A DNA stretch of 64,000 nucleotides from Echinicola strongylocentroti (lineage in GTDB: Bacteria; Bacteroidota; Bacteroidia; Cytophagales; Cyclobacteriaceae): the NCBI RefSeq assembly GCF_003260975.1, contig NZ_CP030041.1, positions 2,465,001-2,529,000 of the forward strand, in the 5' to 3' direction. The notes under the pieces were generated by a model. That model searched no databases and was not told where the DNA came from. It was given only the letters and a program-made list of their open reading frames with translations. Numbering within the stretch: position 1 is the first letter of the stretch; each line of letters starts with the position of its first letter. The translations under genes and the position numbers were made by a program. Shown here one piece after another: positions 54,378 to 64,000 of this stretch.

Positions 54378-54477
54378 GAAATGTTTCATTGACCACCTGT
54401 ATTTTATTTGAGGTAAGTTCCTTTTTAATTGACTTACTTTAAGAACCGATTAGGTTTAAACTACTTCGAAACATTTC
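54378..54477. promoter_or_regulatory. Inverted-repeat pair upstream of the RND operon
   Basis: GAAATGTTTC at 54378-54387 and its exact reverse complement GAAACATTTC at 54468-54477, each followed by ATTGA. The second is 27 bases before ATG 54505. It could be an operator or part of the promoter; no regulator gene is adjacent. Confidence 0.35.
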
Positions 54478-54504
54478 ATTGATTACGATATTTTCATTAG
54501 CCCA

Positions 54505-55587
54505 ATGAAGAAACAAACGAAAATACTGCTGATAGCAGCCATCATTTTGGTCATCGCTATCATTTTTCTATTTCCACGTTTCCAAGGAGGAAGCACCTCT
54601 AAAGCCCCCGTCCAGACGGCTGAAAGTGCCCCAGAAGAAACTCCCCAACTCCCTGTAAACGTCAAGGAAGTACAGCCAGAACGCTTGGAAAACAACCTGA
54701 ATATAACAGGCAATGTACTCTCCAATGAATCTGTATCCCTACGAGCAGAAATCACTGGACTCGTGGAGTCCATCAATTTTAAAGAAGGGCAATTTGTCAA
54801 AAAAGGCACCCCACTGGTACGCCTAAATGACAATGAGCTGACCGCTCAGCTTGATCGTCTGGAGTACACCAAAAAACTATACGAAGGCCAAGAAAACCGC
54901 CAAAAGCAATTATTGGCACGTGAGGCCATTAGCCAAGAGGAATATGACGTTATCCTCAACCAATACAACACCACCCTCTCCGATATCAAACTGGTAAAGG
55001 CCCAACTCGACAAAACCGTCATCAAGGCTCCTTTTGACGGTGTGGTAGGGTTACGTCAAATTTCAGCCGGCTCTGTCATCAGCACCACGGACATCATTGC
55101 GAATATCGTCAACATCAACCCGATAAAAATCGAGTTTTCCATTCCCGAAAGATACACCAGTGAAGTCCGGATCGGCTCCAGCATTCGTTTTTCCAACAAT
55201 GCCTCAGACGGCCTAAAAAACGGCAAAGTATATGCGTATGAACCAGTCATCGATGCCAACACGCGTACCCTTACACTCCGCGCCATAAGCTCAAATGACG
55301 ACCGAAAATTCCTCCCAGGGATGTTCGTCAATATCCACTTTAACCTTGGGGTAGATGAAAATGCCCTCATGGTACCGTCAGAGTCATTGATCCCGGAACT
55401 CAACGGCTACAAGCTCTTTCTCGTAAATAAAGAAGGTATCGTAGAAGAAAGAAAGGTCACCATCGGGATCCGTACAGACCGCCAGGTACAAATCACCGAC
55501 GGACTGACGCCCGGAGACTTGGTACTCACCACCGGTGTACTCCAGGCCAAAGCGGGCATGCAAGTAAAATACAATAAAATCAACTGA
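54505..55587 (+). CDS. RND efflux periplasmic adaptor (MFP) subunit
   Basis: 360 aa. An N-terminal anchor (ILLIAAIILVIAIIFLFP), a lipoyl-like hybrid motif split around VSLRAEITGLVESINFKEGQ and TVIKAPFDGVVGLRQIS, an alpha-hairpin (RQKQLLAREAISQEEYDVIL), then a beta-barrel and membrane-proximal domain. The adaptor joins the inner-membrane pump to TolC. First gene of a three-gene operon. Confidence 0.93.
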   Translation: MKKQTKILLIAAIILVIAIIFLFPRFQGGSTSKAPVQTAESAPEETPQLPVNVKEVQPERLENNLNITGNVLSNESVSLRAEITGLVESINFKEGQFVKKGTPLVRLNDNELTAQLDRLEYTKKLYEGQENRQKQLLAREAISQEEYDVILNQYNTTLSDIKLVKAQLDKTVIKAPFDGVVGLRQISAGSVISTTDIIANIVNINPIKIEFSIPERYTSEVRIGSSIRFSNNASDGLKNGKVYAYEPVIDANTRTLTLRAISSNDDRKFLPGMFVNIHFNLGVDENALMVPSESLIPELNGYKLFLVNKEGIVEERKVTIGIRTDRQVQITDGLTPGDLVLTTGVLQAKAGMQVKYNKIN

Positions 55588-55588
55588 T

Positions 55589-58500
55589 ATGGCAGGTCTA
55601 TCTACCGTTAGTATAAAACGCCCCGTTCTGGCCATTGTCTTTTCATTGACCATTTTACTCTTCGGGATCATCGGAATGACCTTCTTGGGCGTAAGAGAAT
55701 ACCCCAGCGTGGACCCACCCATCATCAATGTACGCACCACCTACGTGGGTGCCAATGCCGATGTAATCGAAGCCCAAATCACCGAACCCCTGGAAGAATC
55801 CATCAATGGGATTTCTGGTATCAAATCACTCACGTCCACCAGTAATGACGGCACCAGTAACATCACAGTGGAGTTTGACGTGGGGGCGGATATGGAAGCC
55901 GCTGCCAATGACGTGAGGGACAAGGTCTCCCGCGCCCAGCGAAACCTGCCCCCCGATGCAGAACCTCCTGTAGTATCCAAGGCTGATGCCGACTCTGAAC
56001 CCATCGTATTCCTTAATGTCAAGAGTGAGCAAAAAACCCTATTGGAGATTTCGGACATCGCTGACAACATTTTTAAAGAAAGACTACAGACTATCCCAGG
56101 AGTGAGCGAAGTTAGAATCTGGGGAGAAAAAGAATACGCCATGCGCCTACGGATGGATCCCATCAGAATGGCCTCTTATGGCGTCACCCCCCTCGATGTC
56201 CTCACCAAAGTGCAAAGCGAAAATGTGGAATTGCCCTCTGGTAGAATTGAAGGCAGTACTATTGAACTTTCTGTACGTACCAAGAGTAGACTTTCGACCC
56301 CCGATGAATTCAACAATCTCATCATTAAGGAAAGTGAAAACAATATCGTCCGCTTTCAGGATGTGGGAAATGCAGAACTGGCACCACTCAATGAACGAAC
56401 GGTACTGAAAAGGGAAGGTGTCCCCATGGTGGGAGTGGTCTTGGTACCCCTTCCCGGCTCCAACAGCATTGAGATTGTAGATGAATTTTACAGGAGACTG
56501 GAATTTATAAAAAAAGACCTCCCTGACGACATCGAGCTGGGCATAGGCTTTGACTCCACAGAATATATCCGAAACTCCATCAGTGAAGTCCAAGAGACTA
56601 TCTTACTGGCGTTTCTGCTGGTAGTGGCCATCATTTTCCTTTTCCTAAGAGACTGGAGAACGACCTTTATCCCAGTGATCACGATTCCGATTTCCCTAGT
56701 AGGTGTATTTTTTGTCATGTATGTTATGGATTTTTCTATCAATGTACTCACCTTATTGGGAATAGTACTGTCCATTGGCCTGGTGGTGGATGATGCGATC
56801 GTGGTACTGGAAAACATCTATGCCAAAATAGAAAAAGGCGAACAACCGGGCAAAGCAGCCGAACAAGGTGCGGAAGAGATCTTCTTTGCGGTCATTGCCA
56901 CCACTATTGCCCTGGCAGCAGTATTCTTGCCCGTAATATTCCTGACGGGGACCACGGGGAGATTATTTAGGGAATTTGGCGTGGTAGTGGCTGGATCGGT
57001 AATCATCTCCTCCTTTGTGGCCTTGACCATGACTCCAATGCTCAGCTCCAAACTCCTGAAGAAACGGGAGAAGCACAATTGGTTTTACAATGTCTCCGAA
57101 CCGATGTTTGTATGGCTCAACAAAAAATATGAAGCCACATTGGTAGGATTCATGCGGTTTCGCTGGGTGTCTTTTGTGCTTATCTTGGTCATGGGCGGAG
57201 GCATTTACCTGTTGTTCAATGCCATTCCATCTGAGCTGGCACCGACCGAAGATCGGGGCGAAATGCGCATCAACATGAGTGGGCCTGAGGGAGCCACTTT
57301 TGATTACATGGACAGGGTGATCGACGAATTGCTGTACGAGATGATGACCACGATCCCTGAGGATGTATGGGACAGTTTTATCTCTGTAACCTCTCCAGGG
57401 TTTGGCACGGCCAGCACCAATTCCGGCTTTATCCGCGTCCGGCTCGTAGATGCCAGCGAGCGGGCCGAAAGCCAACAAGACGTCTTCGAAGATGTCTCCG
57501 AAATTCTACGTAAGAAAACCGACGTGAAGGCATTTGCCTCCCAGCCCCAATCCATCGGTGACCGAAGGGGAGGGCTGCCCGTACAATACGTCCTCCAAGC
57601 GCAAAACCTCGAAAAACTGAAGGAGGTCATCCCTACCTTCATGGATAAGGTCAACCAAAGCCCTATTTTCCAGTTTTCGGACATCAACCTGAAGTTTACC
57701 AAGCCAGAGATCGAGGTAGAAATCGACAGGGAAAAGGCCAGAAATATCGGCGTATCAGTACAGGAAATAGCAAGAACGCTTCAGCTATCCTACTCTGGAC
57801 AGCGATTTGATTACTTCATCATGAACGGTAAACAATACCAAGTAGTAGGAGAAATGCAAGAAGAAGACCGAAATGCCCCAATCAACCTACGCATGCTGTA
57901 TGTAAGGGCAGAAAACGGCCAATTGGTACAACTGGACAACCTGGTAAATATCACCGAAAAAAGCACACCGCCGCAGCTCTATCGATTTAATCGCTTCGTG
58001 AGTGCGACGGTATCGGCAGGGCTCGCTCCCAAGCACACCATAGGTGATGGACTGGATGAAATGGACCGCATTGCTGCGGAAGTACTGGATGACAGCTTTA
58101 CCACCGATGTTGCCGGCGTTTCCAAAGAGTTCAGAGAAAGCTCCAACAGTTTGGTTTTTGCCTTTTTGTTTGCCCTGATCCTGATTTACCTGGTATTGTC
58201 AGCCCAATTTGAGAGCTTCATGGATCCACTTACTATCATGATCACCGTGCCTTTGGCCTTATTTGGAGCCTTATTTAGCCTCTGGTTGGGAGATTTCACA
58301 CTCAACATATTCAGCCAGATCGGGATTATCATGTTGATTGGCCTGGTTACCAAAAACGGTATTCTCATCGTAGAATTTGCCAACCAGCGTAAAGCCCACG
58401 GCCTAGAAGTGGACGAAGCTATCATAGGTGCCGCAGTGGCCCGCTTCCGTCCCATTTTGATGACCAGTCTTTCCACTATTCTAGGGATCTTGCCCATTGC

Positions 58501-58651
58501 TTTGGCCTTGGGAGCTGGTGCGGAAAGCCGTATGCCTATGGGGGTAGCTGTTATCGGGGGACTGGTACTCTCTACCATTTTGACGTTGTTTGTAATCCCC
58601 GGCGTTTATACTTATTTGACATCTAAATCAGCAAGATTAGCAAGAATATGA
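55589..58651 (+). CDS. RND multidrug efflux permease
   Basis: 1020 aa, 12 membrane helices and two large periplasmic loops. ISIKRPVLA-like start (VSIKRPVLAIVFSLTILLFG), proton-relay aspartates in IGLVVDDAIVVLENIYA (helix 4) and the conserved GLVTKNGILIVEFAN (helix 10-11). These are HAE1-family drug exporters of the AcrB type. It starts one base after the adaptor stop and overlaps the TolC gene by 4 bp (ATGA). Confidence 0.95.
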   Translation: MAGLSTVSIKRPVLAIVFSLTILLFGIIGMTFLGVREYPSVDPPIINVRTTYVGANADVIEAQITEPLEESINGISGIKSLTSTSNDGTSNITVEFDVGADMEAAANDVRDKVSRAQRNLPPDAEPPVVSKADADSEPIVFLNVKSEQKTLLEISDIADNIFKERLQTIPGVSEVRIWGEKEYAMRLRMDPIRMASYGVTPLDVLTKVQSENVELPSGRIEGSTIELSVRTKSRLSTPDEFNNLIIKESENNIVRFQDVGNAELAPLNERTVLKREGVPMVGVVLVPLPGSNSIEIVDEFYRRLEFIKKDLPDDIELGIGFDSTEYIRNSISEVQETILLAFLLVVAIIFLFLRDWRTTFIPVITIPISLVGVFFVMYVMDFSINVLTLLGIVLSIGLVVDDAIVVLENIYAKIEKGEQPGKAAEQGAEEIFFAVIATTIALAAVFLPVIFLTGTTGRLFREFGVVVAGSVIISSFVALTMTPMLSSKLLKKREKHNWFYNVSEPMFVWLNKKYEATLVGFMRFRWVSFVLILVMGGGIYLLFNAIPSELAPTEDRGEMRINMSGPEGATFDYMDRVIDELLYEMMTTIPEDVWDSFISVTSPGFGTASTNSGFIRVRLVDASERAESQQDVFEDVSEILRKKTDVKAFASQPQSIGDRRGGLPVQYVLQAQNLEKLKEVIPTFMDKVNQSPIFQFSDINLKFTKPEIEVEIDREKARNIGVSVQEIARTLQLSYSGQRFDYFIMNGKQYQVVGEMQEEDRNAPINLRMLYVRAENGQLVQLDNLVNITEKSTPPQLYRFNRFVSATVSAGLAPKHTIGDGLDEMDRIAAEVLDDSFTTDVAGVSKEFRESSNSLVFAFLFALILIYLVLSAQFESFMDPLTIMITVPLALFGALFSLWLGDFTLNIFSQIGIIMLIGLVTKNGILIVEFANQRKAHGLEVDEAIIGAAVARFRPILMTSLSTILGILPIALALGAGAESRMPMGVAVIGGLVLSTILTLFVIPGVYTYLTSKSARLARI

Positions 58652-59976
58652 GGAAGCAGTGTTTAGTTGTATTGAGCATGGTGGCGGCTGTATTTTCTGC
58701 TTATGGGCAGGATGAACTGTCCTTCGAACAAGCCATCATGATGGGATTGGAAAACAATTATGATGTAAAAATCGCCCTAAAGGACAATGAGCTGACCGAA
58801 ATCGACAAAAAGTTAGGTGTGGGAGCTTTACTGCCCAGCTTGGACGCCACCTATGGCCGCACCACCAGCACCGAAGATGTAGAGCAGCAATTTGTCAACG
58901 AAAGCGTCCCCAAGAACATCGATGGGGCCAAGTCCTCAGGCGAAAACTTCAATATAAATGCCATTTACGGCTTTCGTTACGAAGCTGTAGTGGCCCTGAA
59001 ACGCTTGGGCAAATTGAACGAAATAGGAGAGCTACAGGCCAAGGTGGTGATAGAAAATACCGTAGCGGCCATTTCGGAAGCCTATTATCGCCTTGCTGCC
59101 GAGCTTAAGCGCCACGAGGTCTTGCAAGAGACCTTGGAGCTCTCTCAGCAGCGGCTCGATATTGCCAAATCACAGTACGAACTAGGAGGAAGTTCTAAGA
59201 CCGAATTTCTTGCCGCACAAGTAGACTACAATACCGATATGTCCCTCTTGGTCTCCCAAGAACAGATTATCCGTACCGCTAGAATCAACCTCAATGAATT
59301 GATGGCACTAGATGAGGAAAAAGAATTTGAGGTCACTGACAGTATAAAAATCAACCAAGACCTAAAATTGGGCCCCTTGGTAGACCAAGCCATGGACCAA
59401 AACAAAATGCTCCTCATCAACCGGAGGCAGGAAAATGTGGCTTATTTACAGCTAAAGGAAATCCAAGCTCAGCGGCTGCCTTACTTGTCACTTGACGGAA
59501 ATTACCGCCAATCCGTATCCAATTCCGATGCTGGATTCCTGATCCAGAACAAACGGGAAGGGTATTCCTTCGGAGCGACCATTGGCATCAACCTCTTCAG
59601 CGGGTTTACCCTAAATCGCCAAATCCAACGTGCCCGAGTACAGCAGGAAAGTCAAGCCTATCTACTCGACCAATACGAAGTCCAGCTAAAATCAGACATC
59701 TATCGGGCATTCAACATCTATGAAAACAGCAAGCGAAGGCTGCACATCGAGCGCCAAAACTATCAGGTGGTAGAAGAAAATACAGCTATAGCTTTTGACC
59801 GATTCAAGACAGGGCTGACCAGCTATCTGGAATTCAGGGACGCCCAGGTCAACCGCCTTAACGCCGAAAGCCGGCTGATCGACGCCGTCTTTAGCACCAA
59901 AGTGGCCGAAGTAGAACTGATGAGATTGGCGGGTAAGATTTATTATAAAAGCAATGGAGAGGATATTCTGAACTAA
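58648..59976 (+). CDS. TolC-family outer-membrane factor
   Basis: 442 aa. Signal peptide (LSMVAAVFSAYGQ), then two TolC/OEP repeats with long coiled-coils (LQETLELSQQRLDIAKSQYE, YQVVEENTAIAFDRFKTG) and TSYLEFRDAQVNRLNAES, typical of the family. It forms the outer-membrane tunnel of the RND pump encoded just upstream. Confidence 0.93.
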   Translation: MRKQCLVVLSMVAAVFSAYGQDELSFEQAIMMGLENNYDVKIALKDNELTEIDKKLGVGALLPSLDATYGRTTSTEDVEQQFVNESVPKNIDGAKSSGENFNINAIYGFRYEAVVALKRLGKLNEIGELQAKVVIENTVAAISEAYYRLAAELKRHEVLQETLELSQQRLDIAKSQYELGGSSKTEFLAAQVDYNTDMSLLVSQEQIIRTARINLNELMALDEEKEFEVTDSIKINQDLKLGPLVDQAMDQNKMLLINRRQENVAYLQLKEIQAQRLPYLSLDGNYRQSVSNSDAGFLIQNKREGYSFGATIGINLFSGFTLNRQIQRARVQQESQAYLLDQYEVQLKSDIYRAFNIYENSKRRLHIERQNYQVVEENTAIAFDRFKTGLTSYLEFRDAQVNRLNAESRLIDAVFSTKVAEVELMRLAGKIYYKSNGEDILN

Positions 59977-60024
59977 GACAGCTATATATGCTACGGCTAT
60001 AAGCCAGCAGCTTCTATCCCACTG

Positions 60025-60051
60025 CGATTCCTAATACATAAACCAGGTTAA
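60025..60051. repeat. MITE end fragment
   Basis: CGATTCCTAATACATAAACC followed by AGGTTAAA matches the right end of the MITE family with one or two changes; no left end is found nearby. Confidence 0.5.
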
Positions 60052-60118
60052 ATACTTGAAAAAACATGCATATATAAAATAAATTATGGATATTCATAAG
60101 ACATAACCAAGAATCCTT

Positions 60119-62284
60119 ATGAAAGTAAAACGGCACGTTATCGGTTGTTTGCTTTGTACCCTGCTTGTATTTTCCACTTTTTGCCAGGCGATGGCGAGGG
60201 AATGGATTGCCCCGGTTGACTCCACTGCCAAGACCACCCTAGCCCAAAAACAACAAGACTCACTTACTGTAGTCAATGCCATCCAGCTATCCAGAGACAT
60301 TCACCGTAGCCAACATAATGAGGAAACTGAATACCAAGAAGCAGAAAAAGCAGTAAGTCTCTCATTGGAACTAGGAGACACCTTGCTCTATGCCCAATCC
60401 TTGGATAACCTAGGACTGATGTACCGCTATCACCAACGTTATGAGGAAGCCATTCCACTTCACACCAAGGCCTTTAACCTCTTAGCAGATGAAGATTCTG
60501 CATCCTTATCCAAAATGATATATGCCAATAATGCGGGAGTAGCTAGCCGGTACGCAGAGGACTTTGACAAGGCGGTATTTTACTACTTGGAGGCCCTCAA
60601 GATAGCTGAAAGTGAAAATAACCTTAGGAATATCGCCATTGCCTGCAATGGCCTCGGCAACACACTCCTCCATCTCCCTGGCCGTGGAGAGGATGCCATT
60701 GCCTATTTTGAACGATCCTTGGAAGCTGAGCGTAAGCGAAACAACACCTTGGGCATAGCGATGAACTATCTCTCCATTGGGGATTATTTTACAGAAATAG
60801 GGGAATACCAAATGGCCAGAAACTACCTCAGCAAACTATTGGACATCAACAAAGCTAGGAAAGACACCTTTGGGCTCGGAATTACCTATGAGTATTATGG
60901 CCAAAATTATTTCCATGAAGGAAGGGATCTCCAGAAAGCAGCCAATTATTTCTCCCAATCAAAAGCCCTTTTCGAGAAACTGGGAGACCTGCACAAACAA
61001 GCCGACATTGCCAAAAAACAAGCTGATGTTTATAGAAAACGGGGAAATTTAAATGAGGCTATCCAGCAGTACAATGCTTCTTGGAAATTGGCAGAACAAG
61101 TAAAAAACAAAGGCCTCATCAAAGAATGCTCCTACTGGCTCTCCACCATTTATGAGCAACAAGGGCAATTCAAAAAAGCCCTGGAATACCTCACACTCTC
61201 GCAGCAATATAAAGACAGTGTAGCGCTAATGGACCAGCAAACAAGGATCGCTGCCATCGAGAAGCGGTATGCCATTGAGAAAAAAGAATCCCAAATAGAG
61301 CTCCTCGAAAAAGACAAGGCCCTCCAAAAATCACAACTGGAAAGCCAACAAGCTGCACTTAAAAGCCATCAGGTGATCCTAGTATTGCTGGTCATACTGC
61401 TCGTATCCATCGTGGTGATTGCATTTATGCAATTCCGGAACATCAAAGCCAAGAAAAAAGCCAATGAACTGCTGAGAAAACAAAACGATCAAATCAAAGA
61501 GCAACGCGACGAAATCAAAACGGTCAACCAACAACTCGAATCCACTTTTGAAGAGCTGATCCAAGAGCAGAAAAACACGGAAGAAAAACGCATAAAACTT
61601 CTCGAAAGTACATTCGAAAACCGCATCCAGTCCTTGGCTATCCAGTCCCTCGAATCACAGATGAACCCCCACTTTTTGTTCAATGGCATGAATGCGGTAC
61701 GCTGGCTGGTCATGAAAAACAAAAATGAAGAAGCCAAGGAATACATCGATACTTTTGCCCGCCTGCTACGGATGAGCTTGACCAACAACCGCAAAAAATC
61801 CATTACCCTGAATGAAGAGCTTCAGTCCACATCCCTCTATCTAAAAATAGAACGCTTGCGGTTTGACAGTGAATTTAACTATCGCATCAATATCTCCCCT
61901 AAAGTCTATCCAGAAAGGGTAAAAGTCCCCCCAAAAATCCTACAACCATTAGTAGAAAACGCTATCAAACACGGGCTACTACCTAGCAGAAAATCACCAA
62001 AAATACTCGATATAAACGTCACTGAGACGGAAGAAGGCGTACTAGTGGAAGTACTGGACAATGGCACCGGATACAGTATCTCTCAGGAAAACCCCAGTGA
62101 ACCCAAGCCTGACGGAACACATCTAGGCCTTAAACTAATCGAAGAGCGTCTGGTTATCTTTAACCAACAACATCTTGGGAAGGTCCAATTTAGAATCGTA
62201 CCAAGAACGGGTCCCACAGGAACCATCAAGGGTACACGAGCAGAGATCTACATTATTCACGAGACCACCTTAGACCTCGCTTAG
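60119..62284 (+). CDS. TPR sensor histidine kinase of the LytS/His_kinase type
   Basis: 721 aa. Signal peptide, then about six TPR repeats (DNLGLMYRYHQRYEEAIPLH and similar) at about 95-390, a membrane helix (VILVLLVILLVSIVVIAFM) and a coiled-coil. The His_kinase domain has the phosphoacceptor in LESQMNPHFLFNGMNAV and the GHKL boxes PLVENAIKHGL and VLDNGTGYS. It should sense through periplasmic TPRs and phosphorylate the LytTR regulator that begins 465 bp later. Confidence 0.93.
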   Translation: MKVKRHVIGCLLCTLLVFSTFCQAMAREWIAPVDSTAKTTLAQKQQDSLTVVNAIQLSRDIHRSQHNEETEYQEAEKAVSLSLELGDTLLYAQSLDNLGLMYRYHQRYEEAIPLHTKAFNLLADEDSASLSKMIYANNAGVASRYAEDFDKAVFYYLEALKIAESENNLRNIAIACNGLGNTLLHLPGRGEDAIAYFERSLEAERKRNNTLGIAMNYLSIGDYFTEIGEYQMARNYLSKLLDINKARKDTFGLGITYEYYGQNYFHEGRDLQKAANYFSQSKALFEKLGDLHKQADIAKKQADVYRKRGNLNEAIQQYNASWKLAEQVKNKGLIKECSYWLSTIYEQQGQFKKALEYLTLSQQYKDSVALMDQQTRIAAIEKRYAIEKKESQIELLEKDKALQKSQLESQQAALKSHQVILVLLVILLVSIVVIAFMQFRNIKAKKKANELLRKQNDQIKEQRDEIKTVNQQLESTFEELIQEQKNTEEKRIKLLESTFENRIQSLAIQSLESQMNPHFLFNGMNAVRWLVMKNKNEEAKEYIDTFARLLRMSLTNNRKKSITLNEELQSTSLYLKIERLRFDSEFNYRINISPKVYPERVKVPPKILQPLVENAIKHGLLPSRKSPKILDINVTETEEGVLVEVLDNGTGYSISQENPSEPKPDGTHLGLKLIEERLVIFNQQHLGKVQFRIVPRTGPTGTIKGTRAEIYIIHETTLDLA

Positions 62285-62749
62285 ATTCCAAACCGGATCA
62301 GGCATCTTGAATTTTCACCATACAGAGACACAATAAACAATAGAAATTTACTCCCCACACCCCTTAGCGATTAAAACGCAAACCGTATTTTTCGTTAAGT
62401 TTTCCTTTTGAATCTCAAAACAGCCAATGCGATTTTTTAAAAGTTAACAAAAAGCTATGCCCCGAAGCTTTGGACGCAGCTCCGGAGCAAGCTTTTATCA
62501 TACCGATGTTTGTCAAAAAAATAATGGTATAGTCAGTCATAAAATGATAAACAAAAGATAGGACAAAACACTCTTGGTCAAAATAGCCAAAGAGGACATC
62601 AACAAAAAGAATGAGTAAGGAAGTGGTTTGGATTATAATTGCCCCTCAACAGGGATGGTTAAAAATTAGGGTTGCATTGATTTTCGCGCTAGATGTTTCC
62701 TATATTTATTAGTATAAAAACTAGTTGGTTCACCTTTAACACCCACTGA
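62285..62749. other. Intergenic region between kinase and regulator
   Basis: No gene is visible. AAAAAGCT / AGCTTTTAT near 62449-62500 could close a stem over a GC-rich loop and serve as a kinase terminator; the evidence is weak. The length suggests the regulator has its own promoter. Confidence 0.4.
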
Positions 62750-63520
62750 ATGAAAGTAGCTATAATCGATGACGAAACCCACTGTGTGGAAAGCTTGGCC
62801 TTGGAGTTGGAGCACTTTAAGGGCGAAATAGAGATAGCCTTCGCTACCTCCAAAGTCGAGGAAGCATTAACCTACCTAAAATCATCCTCCATCGACCTAT
62901 TGTTCTTGGATATAGAAATGCCACGAGTGAATGGTTTCGAGTTGCTGGACCTAATAGATGAAGTCAATTTCGAAGTAGTTTTTACCACAGCGTACAGCCA
63001 GTATGCCCTTAAGGCCTTTCAGTACAAAGCCTTTGATTATTTACTAAAGCCAATAGGTACTGAAGAACTGGCAGAGGTCATCAAAAAATACAACGGCTAC
63101 CACCAAGGACTAAAAGCTGAACGTGAAGGAGAATTAATGGACTTTATTTCCTCCCTCAAGAAAGATAATATTATAAAATCCAAGATCGCTGTCCCTGTCA
63201 GTGAGGGACTGGAATTCATCAAAGTAGATGAAATTATCTATGCACAAAGTCAAAACAATTACACCGTGCTCTATCTTAGCGACCAAAGCACGCTACTATT
63301 CAGCAAGACCCTAAAAGAAGTCGAAAAGACATTAAAGAAGTATTTTTTTATAAGGATCCATCAATCCTATCTCATCAATCCCAACTACATGAAAAAGTAC
63401 TTTCGCCATGATGGCGGAGGTGTGCTGATGGAAAATGGTCAATCCCTCCCCATCAGCCAGCGAAAAAAAGAAGAAATCATCACACTTTTTGAAGCTATTG
63501 CAAAAAACAAATCCTTATAA
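62750..63520 (+). CDS. LytTR-family response regulator
   Basis: 256 aa. A receiver domain with AIIDDETHCVE (acidic pocket), the phosphoacceptor in LLFLDIEMPRVNGFELL and the switch lysine in FDYLLKPIG; then a LytTR DNA-binding domain (KVDEIIYAQSQNNYTVLYLS, ILIRIHQSYLINPNYMK-like end). It pairs with the TPR kinase and should bind promoter direct repeats. Confidence 0.93.
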   Translation: MKVAIIDDETHCVESLALELEHFKGEIEIAFATSKVEEALTYLKSSSIDLLFLDIEMPRVNGFELLDLIDEVNFEVVFTTAYSQYALKAFQYKAFDYLLKPIGTEELAEVIKKYNGYHQGLKAEREGELMDFISSLKKDNIIKSKIAVPVSEGLEFIKVDEIIYAQSQNNYTVLYLSDQSTLLFSKTLKEVEKTLKKYFFIRIHQSYLINPNYMKKYFRHDGGGVLMENGQSLPISQRKKEEIITLFEAIAKNKSL

Positions 63521-63627
63521 GTCTGTTCCACCAAATAATTATATTAGCTGTCCATCAACAGAAAAACAATGACTTTTATCAATTGGGCAATTTTGTAGAA
63601 TTGGTGTAATTATGTTATTATTGGTAT

Positions 63628-64000
63628 ATGGCTCTTCACCAACAGCTTGCCAAAGCCACACCTAGAAAACATAGGGCGCTATTTTTTGCCGTCTTGTGCT
63701 TATGCGCCATGGTTTTTGCGTGTAATGAGGATAAAAAGAAGAAAAAAGCGGCCACTCCCTTTTGGGAAAAGCCCGTACAGCTGGACATAAAAGGCATCAA
63801 GAAACGAGGATTTATCAGGGCCATTGTAGATAATTCTTCCACCAGTTACTATATCTACCGTGGCCGTAGGATGGGATATGAATACGAGCTTCTCCGCAAC
63901 TTGGCCAAACAGCTTGACGTCCAGTTGCGACTGGTCGTCAATGAAGACATCGATAAAGCCTTCCAGATGCTGAATAAAGGCAAGGCTGATATAGTGGCCA
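63628..64000 (+). CDS. MltF-like lytic transglycosylase or SBP-type lipoprotein, N-terminal part
   Basis: The frame is open from ATG 63628 to the right edge (124 codons). A lipobox (AMVFACNE) follows a basic start, and RGFIRAIVDNSSTSYYIYRG with MGYEYELLRNLAKQL is the type-3 solute-binding fold seen at the start of MltF murein transglycosylases. The catalytic domain would lie beyond the edge, so the alternative of an amino-acid-binding protein cannot be excluded. Confidence 0.7.
   Translation, partial: MALHQQLAKATPRKHRALFFAVLCLCAMVFACNEDKKKKKAATPFWEKPVQLDIKGIKKRGFIRAIVDNSSTSYYIYRGRRMGYEYELLRNLAKQLDVQLRLVVNEDIDKAFQMLNKGKADIVA

Overview
The window reads as a piece of chromosome from a Bacteroidota bacterium, most likely order Cytophagales and probably the Echinicola/Cyclobacterium group (family Cyclobacteriaceae). 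That placement is an inference from gene content: DUF4421 and DUF6089-type outer-membrane proteins, tandem Skp/OmpH genes behind BamA, SpoIIE/STAS/HATPase partner-switching genes, a two-gene LytS/LytTR-type system, and promoters matching the Bacteroidota minus-7 box TAnnTTTG. No phage, plasmid, CRISPR array, rRNA operon or complete insertion sequence is visible.

Layout. 1-5.9 kb: a truncated POTRA outer-membrane gene divergent from hemW, a DciA-like DUF721 protein, a DUF4197 lipoprotein, then a phosphatase/STAS/anti-sigma-kinase-like trio. 6-10.3 kb: three consecutive periplasmic peptidyl-prolyl isomerase genes. 10.4-16.1 kb: pheS and a giant AsmA-like protein. 16.1-18.2 kb: a gene-poor block with two minus-strand tRNA-like RNAs, each with its own promoter, 5' leader hairpin and candidate terminator, separated by tandem REP-like repeats. 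18.2-25.9 kb: rluD, a PLP desulfhydrase/ACC-deaminase-type enzyme, a HEAT-like protein, DUF2179, an MFS carrier, hemH, DUF4168 and thioredoxin. 26.2-33.4 kb: an envelope cluster on the minus strand (two Skp-like chaperones, bamA, uppS, a beta-barrel protein, nadK, a CBS protein). 33.7-44.7 kb: housekeeping genes including pabA, cvpA, yqeY, pdxJ, a hydrolase, an RsmI-type methylase, a rhomboid protease, a polyprenyl synthase, rnr and a DEDDy exonuclease. 44.7-46.5 kb: lipB and yraN around a 585-bp tandem duplication that left one broken copy of each gene. 46.7-53.8 kb: a MORN-like protein, an aspartate aminotransferase, two glycosyltransferase-like genes, a repeat-rich intergenic block with a candidate small RNA, a small membrane protein and a DUF4421 protein. 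54.5-60 kb: a complete RND efflux operon (adaptor, pump, TolC). 60.1-64 kb: a TPR sensor kinase, a LytTR response regulator and the start of an MltF-like lytic transglycosylase.

Functional themes are outer-membrane biogenesis (POTRA protein, three isomerases, AsmA-like protein, Skp, BamA, UppS), haem synthesis (hemW, hemH), cofactor metabolism (nadK, pdxJ, lipB, pabA) and envelope efflux and signalling.

The most unusual content is between genes: the tRNA-like RNA pair at 16.6 and 17.9 kb; a roughly 174-bp MITE family with 3-bp TWA target duplications, one copy of which has its empty site preserved elsewhere in the window; a second inverted-repeat element nested in a MITE copy; and the recent lipB/yraN duplication.
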